From the NCBI GenBank assembly GCA_934045905.1, contig OW203762.1, positions 42,819,702 to 42,883,701 on the forward strand: DNA of 64,000 bases. The letters run 5' to 3'. Shown here one piece after another: positions 26,201 to 38,200 of the stretch. The DNA comes from Leuctra nigra (taxonomy: Eukaryota; Arthropoda; Insecta; Plecoptera; Leuctridae). The notes under the pieces were generated by a model, which did not search any database, was not told the DNA's origin, and worked only from the letters and a program-made list of their open reading frames with translations. Positions within the stretch are counted from its first letter, which is position 1; each line of letters opens with the position of its first letter. The translations under genes were made by a program, and so were the position numbers.

Positions 26201-29200
26201 ATCTCAATAAGCCGCTGGTTGGCCTCCTTCCTCTCCTCCTCTCGTCGGGAGTTAGGTTTCTTTATCTAAAATAACTACATAGTAAATCAGTACCTATCTC
26301 TGCCATCTGTAAATGTACAATTTATAGAGATTTTTTATTTTTTTATTTTATTACCCATTCAATTGGAACCAGGGATGGATGTTTATTTATTATTATTATT
26401 ATTAAGCCTTTGGTTAGGTTCATGCTCTGTTAAGTGTAAACACCTACTAATGAAGTGTTGCTAATTGTATTGCTTTTCCAGAGTGTGATGTTTACTCTAT
26501 TTAGTTATTTTGAGAAAGTTGTTTTCTACTGATATTTCCAGGGTTTCCCTACCTGTTGACGTCCTTCAATCAGATTTCATGTTTGAATTATATTCCCCCT
26601 GTTTATCAACAACTGCAAGTTCGGACATTTGTTTCATGCACTCGGTCGATCGGCCGTTGGTGCGAAGCTACCATCCGTGGGATTATGCCTGAACGCCTCT
26701 AAGGCCAACACACACATCTCACTGACAGATCTGCAAACATCGTTCACACTAGTTGGGTCTGGACGTATACTGTTTCCTTAGGTTTGATGCAGTGAGATTG
26801 TGTTTATTCCATTTCCAATGCAAGATTTGGGAGGTACAGTGTCAAAGCAATTGAGAATTTAATTCATTTGCTAATGGATTTCCAGGTTACTTATTTTGGT
26901 GTTTAATCAATAATAATCGTCATTGTGCTGCAGGCGTCCTTCATAATTGTTCTTCATATTTTTTTAATCAGCAACTTGAACATAAGAAAATGATGTACAC
27001 TCGACAATTCATAAAACGGTATTTGAAAGAAATGGATTGTCTGAAAATATGAGATGGCATTATCTGATGAAGTCTATACTTACTCGTCATCTACCTATAG
27101 TAAGTGAGCTCTGATTTCATTGATAATAACAAGGATTGATTGACAATGAACCTGACCAGCAGCCAAACTGTTTCGTTCAAATACCGTTTTATGAATTGTC
27201 GAGTGTACCTATGCATTCACAATTCTCTTGTGAAACTCGAGAAATTTTATTAAATTGAATTATACAATTCCAAACATTGATTGAGTGGTATATGGGTTGG
27301 CAAATGCATGGTTAATGGTTAATTAATCTTGTTGCGTAGCGTGAGCAAGCGGAGAGAGAGCAAGACTGGGAGAAGGAGCAACGCGCCAAGCGAGAGTCAT
27401 TGGAGCGAGCACAACAGGAGTTGGAACAAGAGCGCCAACGCATGGAACAAGAGTATGCGGCACAATGCCGCAGGCTGGCACAAGACTGGCGCACGCTGGA
27501 GAAACATCAGCTCGACAACTTGGCGGCTCTGTGCGAGAGAGAGGCGGACTTGAATCTTCGCAAGGAGATGCTACTTAACGAGAGAAAAGTAGAGCAGGCG
27601 AAGGTTAGTTTGTCATACATTGTTAAATTCTTTTCTGTTTTGCACATTTCTTTGTTGCATAGTGCACAATGCTCGACAATTGTTATATGGACAGAAAGAT
27701 CGTCTCCTTACCTTACTATACATTAGGACTAGGTATTGTCCTAGTATTGCCCTTGTTCATGCAATTAAAAATTAGGTTAATTTTAAAAGCTTGGGTTTTA
27801 TATTCATCATTCATTATTACTCTTTAGTTGTGCTATCATTTTCATTTTTTACCAAAAATGGAAACCGCTTTTATATAGAAAATTGGATTGTCCATTGTAC
27901 ATAGTGCCTTCGTACCAAACCAAGTTTAATCTTTAAAATCTAGTTAGCTATATAAAAGTGGAATTTAAGTTTCCATGCCCTTTGTCATGATATGCATTAT
28001 TTATTAAAATATTTCTTAAACTCTGATGCATCTTTGTCACTTTAGCCATTTGAATGTTCAATGTGTTCTTATTTTCTGCTAATGTTATTCTTATTTTGTA
28101 TTTTTTGCTTATTAGCTCTTGTATTATATTTGACCTTTGTTGCACTTTTTGCTTTGTTGTGGTTCAGGTTGAGACTGAATGTAGACTAATCGCAGAAATG
28201 AAGTCTGAAGTAGCTGATAAACGGAGGGAACTCCATAATTTTGCCACTCGTTTGTTGCAACTACAAAGGGGGACCGAAAGTTTTGGTTCCTCTGAAAAAA
28301 ATAATGCTGTGAAATCTCTTCAGGTAAAATAACAAGTTAATTCATTGCATAATTTTAATTGTATTTATTCTAATGCATACCTACAAAGCTTAACATTTTA
28401 AAATATCTACACTACCTACATTCTCTTCTTAATTTTTTTTTGATATATTGCTGTATTGTGCAATTCCAGCTACAAGTACTGATGTACACTTGGCCAAAGT
28501 AAAAACGGCATGGGAACGAAATGAATTTGGCTGCTGCTCTGGTTCCTTGACAATCAATCCTTGTTGTTATCAATGAAATTAGAGCTCACGTACAAGAGAG
28601 TTAGATTATGCATTACTCATTAGCATAGACTTCATCAGATGATACCACCAAATCTTGATCAACCAATCTGTTTCTATTGCATACCCATTTTACTTTAGCC
28701 AACTCTGCAACCAACACATACCAAGTGTACATAGAGAATCACTTGAAATAATTGGAATAAAAGCATAATTCCCCAACAATATTGACACTGTGTGCTGATA
28801 TTTTACATTTTAATACAATTGTACTGAACATATTAAACTTTTTTTCTATTCTTCTTTCAGTATTTAGCTGCCACGCAGCTTGAGCATTACAATGACAATC
28901 CGTTGATCTCAGACTCCAGTTCGGAGTCATATGTCAGTGTCACTCAGGATGCCAAATCGTTCAATGAAGCTGTCAGTACTCGTGTAAGCATTCCCTCATA
29001 GCCTAGCAGAGTGTCACATCTATTTGATGTGTTAATGGTATTCATCATTTGCTGTCCCATTGCAGTTCACCGAGATCAATGAGCTGGAAGTGGAGATTCA
29101 AAGTCGAGCGACGGCAGCACTGCAGCATCAAGACAACATTGCTAAGTTGGAAATTAAATTACTGGACATCACAGACTCTCTTGAGACTAGTTCCAGCGAG

Positions 29201-32200
29201 TTGATGGCGATGAAAGAAGCATTGGCCAAGAGATCCGAGCAGCAACTGAAAGAGATATCTCACAAGAAGCAATCGTAAGTCATTACTTTTCTTTTCTTTG
29301 CACAATGAATACCTAGATCAAGGCTTCTTCTGCTTCTTATATCATCTATCTCTTTCAATTCAAAGACTTACATCATTAATTACTTTTCAGTTTGCTGAGC
29401 GAGTGACTAATTTTGACTCTTTTGGCACGGATGTCTGTTTTTTTGTATGTCTGTCCCTGCCGCGATACAGGTTGCACCGCTTTTCGGATAGAGCTTAATG
29501 CTTGCACAGCGGTGTATTGACTGAAATTTTAACACAATATTTTGTTTGATTGAAAATTGAAAATGGTGGGTAAAAAACCGGTGGCGTCGGTAGTTGGCAC
29601 TAATGCGGAAAAAAAACCGAACACTAATTCAAAAATTGAATCCTAGAAAATACACGATTGGAGAGAGCTGATGTGTTTTTAACCTCGAAATGTCAGTAGC
29701 TATGATTCGAGTAAAAACAGTAATTAAGAATCATGAATCAAGGTCAGAGCTTCATGAATGTACCTGCTTCATGGGTATGAATGTGTAAAACCAAGTTGTT
29801 TCTTCTAGCATGTCTTTGGACCTGAAACGCACCACGCATGTGCGTCGCTACGAGAGCACGGACTCGAGTGATCTCATGCAGAGTCCGGCGCCACAGCTTC
29901 TCGACACCAACAGTTCGCCAGACACTTGTGAAACATTCCACACGGCGGACTCGGCATGTGTCGATGCCGTTACCAAGCTTGTCGCAAACGTCAACGAGAC
30001 CAGGCTGCTCATTGCAGGGTAGGTTTTTATTTGAACTGCAAGTCTTTTTCTATTGTCATCAATCTTGTTTTTGTCATGATTTGTAATATGAGTTGAGTGT
30101 TGTAATTCAATTCTATTGCAGTTTGTAAGTCAATTTCAGTTCTCCTCACTTGACTAATATATAATATAAATATAGTAATGCAATGGTATGATATTATAGG
30201 TACTGATAAGCACATATATATATATATATATTTAAATATTAAAGAAAGACATTTACCGTATTAACTCGTGTATAAGACGCACTCGTGTATAAGACGCACC
30301 CTTGTTTTGAGAAGTCTATTTTAAGAAAACACTTAGCATGCGTGTATAAGACGCAGTAAATGATGAAAAACAGTGTGTGTTTGTATACATGATATCCATC
30401 TAAATGTTGGTTTTCCAGCTAACTGAGCTATTTGAATGAAAATCACTGCCAACTTGTAAACAAACAGTAATTTCCTGCTTCTGAGAAAGGGGGGAGGGGA
30501 GTCTCTTCCCAGCAGCTGTTGTTTGCTCTAAGAGGCATGCACCTGCCTTTCCTCTGCATTCCAAAACAAATCCAACTCCTCTCTCCCCCTTCCATTAAGA
30601 TCGCCATTCAACAGTGTTTAGTCTATTTTATGTCTGTCAGAGCAATGTTTTTCAGACGTAAACATATATTTTGTCTCCTGATCTAAATGCAAGGGAAAAC
30701 ATTTTGTTGCACAAATTTAATATGTTAATAGTATTGTGTCTAGACACAGTATGAGTAGTCCAGACAGAGTGAGAGGGAAAGGCAGAGATAGACAACATGT
30801 GTGGCAGTCTACCAAAGCTCTGTTTACAAACATCCACCTTGGATTTACTGGGAAAAAAGCTTGGTATGCATGTATAAGACGCAGGGCTGTTTTCAGAATC
30901 AAAATATTGACATATAATTGCGTCTTATACACGAGTTAATACGGTACTCCAAGAATGAAAACATTCAGCTCGTTGTGTTTTCTAAAAATAGTAAATACAA
31001 TAGGTAATTGGCAAGATGCATCACTTGCCTTCCAAAAACTTTGCTGAATGTTACAAATTCAACTCGATGAATTGAATGTAGGTATTGAATGCTAAATCTT
31101 TCTCTGTACCTTAGGTAGAATTTGCTTCTCTTTTCAGCATGGAGTCGTCTTCAAACTACCACGCCCACAAGACGGAATCCGAAGAGAGCGAGATGTCGAG
31201 CACGGAAGATTGTCCGAAGCGTAATCTGAACAGTGGACACTCAACCAGTTCCTTCGAGAAGGTTTCACCGCTGTCTGATCCGCAGAACAGGCGGTCCAAG
31301 TGTCACAACAACAAAGTAAGCCAGTTGATGGTTTTCTTGCATAATATGTTCCAATACTTATGGAGCGGAGCGTAATCATTATTCAGTTTAATGCTAATAA
31401 TAATTGAGTCTAAAAAAATGGAAGTAACTTTAATATCTTGTTAAAGTATTTGTATACATCATACACCCACTGATTCCTTATGCTTGTTGCAGTATTTGCG
31501 TGGCACGAGGCTGACCGTGGGTGAAGGAAGTCCGAGTGTCAGCCAACTTATGCGAGCCATGAAGAGACTCTGTCAGCGGATCAATCACCAGAAAGTTCTC
31601 ATCATGCAGAGTCTGGAGAATGATTGCGACAAGGCCGAACTCGATGCTCAGATAGCTGTGAGTTAACAAATTTGTGTTCAGGAACTTTTATATTCCATCA
31701 GTGGTTAATTTGGGGGCGGACGAGGGCACTCTTTTTTCAGGGTGGATGCCGTCCGCCCACTTATTTTTCATAGAAGTAAAAATTGTTTAAAAATTGTGTA
31801 CAAATCACATAGAAAGGCACCAAATCTGGTCCTACTTTCTACTGTTAACCACTGTTTCCATCCAATACAACCAAGTTTGAATCCTAACAATTAACAATGG
31901 ATATTCTGAATTTAACCATACTAGAGCCTATTTCTCTAGGAATTTGTCTGATTTTTAGTCTTGGAAATACCTCGGCTTACTGTTGATGTGCACGTTGCAG
32001 TCTGTTGTTTGGGTTGTTTCCAAAATTACTCTTTTATTTTTAAATCCTATTATGATATTGGATACAACAATTAAACATTGTTAAACGATTGTTACACTTA
32101 TTTGTAACAGTAATTGTTTACAGGTAGTAAAAAAAAAATTGTTTCCTTACTAGCAGATTACTACTACGTACATACATACTATGTAGCTGAGTACTAATGT

Positions 32201-35200
32201 TCATATTGCTACAAAGTAACTGCAGTTCGGAAGTGTTGGTTTAGTGGCTCTTGGAGCTAGAGTTTGTAATTTCTTACTTTCTGTAGCGTGATTGATTCTG
32301 ATTTCAATTTTGATGTGAATATGATTATTTATTTTCTATTACCTACATATTAAGGTACGCTTATAGCCCGACAACATGTGCACTGGTGCACTAGCCCCAG
32401 TGGCGAAGCGTACCTCCAAAAATTGGGGAGACACAAGACAACAAATAAATAGAAAATAGCGTATATTGGCTTACCTAAATTTTTTGTATATTAACTCAAT
32501 TCGACGCACTTACGAGTTACGACTTATTTTACCATCTCTCTGGCTAATATCGAGATGAGGCGTAAGCCGCTTTGATTTTATTGAACACTTTTATTCGTAT
32601 GAATGAGCGGCAAAACTGTTTGTTAATAAATAAATAATCGATAACGTCATTGTCAACGTCAGTTTCCATTTTAGTGATAAATAAATTATTAAATAATACA
32701 CCGTACACAAACACAATACAAACGATTAACGAACTAAAATATCCGGAGGAAATAATACGTCTAGTCAACGCAATTTCAATGCGTGAACTGACTTGTTTTG
32801 AAGTCTGACTCATTTTTCTAGATATTTTTAGTTTTACTGCTGACAATTTTGTGCGTTTATGCGACTGTTGTGTGTGTTACACAACGGTGTAGGCGAGCGC
32901 TGCATTCAGCACTGCGGCGTGTACATTCCAGTCAATCTGTTCTTGTTGCTGTCAAGGGACATTATAATAACCAAGGAGACACGTCTACCTCGGAGTCTAT
33001 TTTGCAAGACTGTTATCGCATGGAATGTCCATACGCAGTATAGGCTGGCGGATGTAAGTGCGAGTGGGAGAAAACATATGAATGCGTGAACAACGAGTGG
33101 AAGAAGGATGCAGATACTTCTGCGTTCGCCTGCGAGGACACAAGTAGCTTATGTCTCCCGGGTTGTAAGATAGGAGATGCGCGCGCAGCGGCAACACTCG
33201 CTCGCTCGTAAAGACACCAAATTGAGCACGGTCTTCAACTGACAACCAATGTGTTTCATTACAACACCAATTAATATATCAAATAAAATACAATTACAGC
33301 AAATTTTAATGTATGAAATAATATATGAACAGCACTGTCCGTATTTTCAAGGGGAGACACTGTCTCCCCTGTCTCCCCTGACGCTTCGCCCCTGACTAGC
33401 CCATCGGGTGGCTCAGCGCCAGCGTGCCGAAGCACTGGCCTTGAGAGATAAACCATATTCATCTTTCATCTTGCACACTCTCACTCCTCCTTCACTAGCA
33501 GCCCCCACTATACATGCACAATTATCTATTCGACACTAAAAGTTGCAAAACGCCACCTAGCGGAAAAAGTTAGCATCTATACCACGAGTTCTGCGCATTC
33601 AGGCAAGTCATTTAGATGTTAATCGTAACGAGTTCAGTAAAAGTTATAATTACATCGCGAAATAACAGAAATTGATGAATACCTTAGTGTCAACAATCAA
33701 ATACAATCGGCATATTTCATTACAGCACACATTCATTCAAATTCTTGTGAAAACGATATGTCTATTCACCAAAAATCACCATTTGACAGATGCAAATTGT
33801 TTTTCTCACGGCCTTCTGAACACACATTTTTCTTGACGCATCGTTCAAACAACTGCAATCTGTCAAATGCTGCTTTTGGTGAATAGACAACTCGTTTTCA
33901 CAAGAATTTGAATGAATGTGTGCTGTAATGAAATATGCCAATTGTATTTGATTGTTGACACTGAGGTAAGCATCAATTTATGTTATTTCGCGATGTATTT
34001 ATAACTTTTTACTGAACTCGTTACGATTGACATCTAAGTGACTTGTATGTTAAAGTACGTACGCGCTGGGATTGTACTCGCGGGAGCGTCCATATTATAT
34101 TTACTAGCGCACTCTCTAGGTACTTTTAGTGTCGAATCTAGTGGAGCGGTCGCTCCACGCCAGCCAAGTCGTACGGCGCGCGCACACTCTCATATAAAGG
34201 CTGGAGCAAACCCACTTTTACTGTAAGCATCAAAGTGGCATTTTCGGCCTACTGGATCTTAAAATTGAGAAATCTCACATTGTTGCGAAATATCTTAATT
34301 TCGAGCTATGGCCCACCCTACAACATATACCAAATTTGGGAACAATAGGTTACGCCCTTTGCGCGCTAGAGGGCCGTGAAAACAGTGTTTTAGGGCGGTT
34401 TTCATAATCAGTAATCATAGTAGTAGGCTGGAGCTAAAATCCGGTAAACAGGCCACAGCCTAAACGGCTGAACCGATTGATCTCACATTTTTACCACGTG
34501 TGCACTTTTGGCGTCTGATTTAACCTTGTCCCCATGAATTTTTTGTGCCGCCATTTTGAAACCGGAAGTGACGTCATATCTCGTCAACGGTTGGACCGAT
34601 CGGAACGAAATTTGCGCCAATCGTTTCAGACGGTCATCTATATGGATTATCAATATCAAAAGACTGAACATTATTTTAAATAAACCGGAAATGACGTCAT
34701 GAAATTTAATATACATCGATTTGCATTTCAGCAACAACTGTTGATCCGATTGTCTTGATATTTATGTAACGTTTGTACTTTTGATATTTCATTTGACTTG
34801 TTATAAAACCAACCGGAAGCCGCCATTTTGAAACCGGAAGTGACATCATGTCTCAAAAACGGCTAAACAGATTAGAACAAAACCAGCGCTAAACGATTTA
34901 GACGGTCAACTTTATGTAATCAGTAATATTTGATGATTCAAATATCGAAACCGGAAATGACGTCACACATTTTATGACCTATACCGGAAATGACGTCATA
35001 AATATGCTAAATGACGCTAAATTCACCACTTTATACTTTAAAATAGATATAAGTAAACGTACTTTGTAAATAATTATAAATTCAAGGTTGCAGTGTTCTC
35101 GGCGGCCATTTTTAAAACCGGAAGTGACGTCATATATCGTAAACGGTTGTACCGATTGCAACCTAAGTTTGGAAATGTGTTGGACTAATAATTATGAATT

Positions 35201-38200
35201 CAAGACGACATTATTTTCGGCCGCCATTGTTAAAACCGGAAGTGACGTCAAATATCGAAAATGGCTGTACCGATTGCAATCAAATTTTGGAAATGTGTTG
35301 TACTAATAATTATGAATTCAAGACGACATTATTTTCGGCCGCCATTGTTAAAACCGGAAGTGACGTCATATATCGAAAATGGCTGTACCGATTGCAACCA
35401 AATTTTGGAAATGTGTTGTACTAATAATTATGAATTCAAGACGACATTATTTTCGGCCGCCATTGTTAAAACCGGAAGTGACGTCATATATCAAAAACGG
35501 CTGTACCGATTGCAACCAAATTTTGGAAATGTGTAGGAGTAATAATTATGAATTCAAGACGACATTATTTTCGGCCGCCATTGCTAAAACCGGAAGTGAC
35601 GTCATATATCGAAAACGGCTGGACCGATTGTAACGAAACTTAAAGCTATTCTTCTTGGATAATTATTTTAATCTTATATACCAAACGCAACTTTTCTAAG
35701 TATCCAAATCGGCATAGGCGTATTTTTTTAAAGAAATAAGTTCTTGCACGGACACAAGCTGTGCTACAAGCTGTATGAATAAACTAACAAAAGAAGTGAT
35801 ATCCCAGAAAAAAACACTCCGTGTAAAAAAGGCAGCCAAGTCTCTTTACTTTAAAAAAATTCAACACCGAAAAGGAGTGATATCAAAAATGGAGCCAAGT
35901 CAATGACATTTCCAAATATTTAATCGTATCTTTGAAATAAAAGTATAAACACCGAGAAATACTTTACAAAAGGACTTGGCGCATCGTTTTTTTAAAGACA
36001 TTTTTCTATTCATAAGCATGTGCCATTTATATACAACCGTCATTTTGAATGTTAAGAATAATAGGGAAACATCTTTCAGTTAGGTACATATTATACATAC
36101 CTTCTGTAAAATATTTTCTATATGAATATATACGCTATGAAACTTGTTGTCTATGCTTTCTATAAATATACACAATAGTTATCTTCGTAATATTGTTTCG
36201 TGGTGAATATAATTAAGTCTCATGCGTTATACCTTCTCATCATGTAACAATTTCTATTAATACACATTTTATAAAAATACATTTCACAAAGAAGACAGTC
36301 ATATTGAATTTCTATTAAAAAATTTAACTTTATACACTTGACACTTCAAAAATATATAATTGTGTTCCATTAGTTAGTAATTATTTGACAACGTTTCATG
36401 ATTTCCTTCAGTCAAGATCAAATTATGAAAAGATACCAGTCTAATATCGCCATATTAACAGTACTGCAAGAATATGTATGAGCCCACTTCCAATTGATAT
36501 GAAGGGATGTGTGTTGTGAAAAATATCCGACCGAACCGGGGCACGAACTTGGGACCTCTCACTTGCCGGGCGAGAGCTCTACCAACTGAGCTACCCGATC
36601 GGACGGGCGGACATTAGACACAACACACTGATGAGGATCCTGACTCCTGACTCCATGGAAGTTTTCCAAAGAAACCTACATTCTCACCACTTCCAATTGT
36701 TATGTAATTCTTTCACCCTTATATTACTTATATATTACAGCATAAAATCATGCTTCTATCGCCATTGACAAAACTATAAAATAGTCATTACTAAAAGTAG
36801 CTTGATTCATAGATTCTGGCTCTAATAGAAAGAGGAAAATGTACCTACTTGTAAATTTCTTTCCACTTTTAGGATAGAATGATGTCTTTAAAAAAACGAT
36901 GCGCCAAGTCCTTTTGTAAAGTATTTCTCGGTGTTTATACTTTTATTTCAAAGATACGATTAAATATTTGGAAATGTCATTGACTTGGCTCCTTTTTTGA
37001 TATCACTCCTTTTCGGTGTTGAATTTTTTTAAAGTAAAGAGACTTGGCTGCCTTTTTTACACGGAGTGTTTTTTTCTGGGTAATAAGCTACTGCAGCACA
37101 TCACCACCTCTTCCACCTGGGGGCCAATTCTTGAGATTCACGTTTTGAAACCGTTTTACGTTTACATGTTATAAAACTGGAAACAGTTGACAACTATCGG
37201 CTAGCCTTCACCTTTTTTGGTTTTAAACAATGAAACCGTGACACGGTTTCAAAACGTGAATCTCAGGAATTGGCCCCCAGGGCCAGCTTCCAATCCAGTC
37301 TCAATGCCTTCCTCCTCCAAAACTCATTTTACAGCCTCCAGGAATTTCTAGATTCATAACTGTACCAACACTGCAGTGTCAATCATCTTGTACCATCATC
37401 TTTAGTTTTATTTTATTAGTCTTAGTTCTATTTTTTATATTAGTTTTATTATTATTAATTTTTATTAGTTTTATTATTAACTGTGTGTATTATTAACTGA
37501 CTTGTAAATATTTCTGACTTTGTTATAACCTGTACCTACATTCTTATATTATCTTACTCAACAACAGACGATACCCATACATGTATTATGTACTTGTCCA
37601 TGGGATGATAATAAAATACAATACAAATACAATACAGTACAAGGTCGGCGTGTTGAGCCTTTACCTTAAGGAGTACATACCTTTAGGTATCAACATAAGT
37701 ATAAAATTACTTTTAAAATTACTATGTCCAGGTCCTGCAAGACTTGCAGCGACAATACGTCGGTCTTGAGTTGGCCTTGGACCACCATCCACTACGTCCG
37801 CTGACACTGGACAACATCGGCAGCAGCGAGGAGTCGGACAACATGTCCACATCGGCCGACGATGCCATGTCGGACCTGATAGCCGACGCCAAGCTGGACA
37901 ATGATGATGCCAGCTCGGGCGATGGACTGCGCTCGCCACGCAGTGTCACCTCTTTCTCGGCAGTCTCGGTGAGATTATAGCTATTTAAACATTATTGATA
38001 CTCACTTTTTATAATGGGTCATTTATTACAATGCTCTTTGTGGTAGGGTTGGCAGTTATTCTTGAATTGACACATGATGTGGTTTATGAATATGAATGCG
38101 TTATACGTGTACACTTACAAATTTGATTGATTCACCTACTCCACTTAGATTTCCCATTGTAAAGTGCAATTTCACCATCACAGTAATTTAATTTTTAAGT

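Larger units (their letters stand above)
33526..35655. mobile_element. 2.1-kb composite repeat, copy 1 (foldback module plus 118-bp array)
   Basis: From CTATTCGACACTAAAAG onward this matches 61871-64000 at a constant offset of 28345 with no difference that I noticed. The left module (33526-34137) is a foldback whose arms (33604-33815 and 33845-34045) pair imperfectly, and CGACACTAAAAG recurs inverted at about 34124. A GC-richer stretch with a TATA box follows, then ten CCGGAARTGACRTCA-type motifs. The right limit is unknown because the other copy is cut by the window end. No transposase was seen. It is in kinesin intron 18. Confidence 0.85.

Noticed and set aside
26099..26212. Weak inverted repeat with TATTGAGATA ends
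   Set aside because: Arms pair only in two short blocks with many mismatches; it could be chance in AT-rich sequence.
35088..35633. Overlapping 72-91 aa frames with repeated [15 protein letters not shown] peptide
   Set aside because: They follow from a 118-bp tandem repeat that shifts frame each unit; there is no conserved start, stop or domain.
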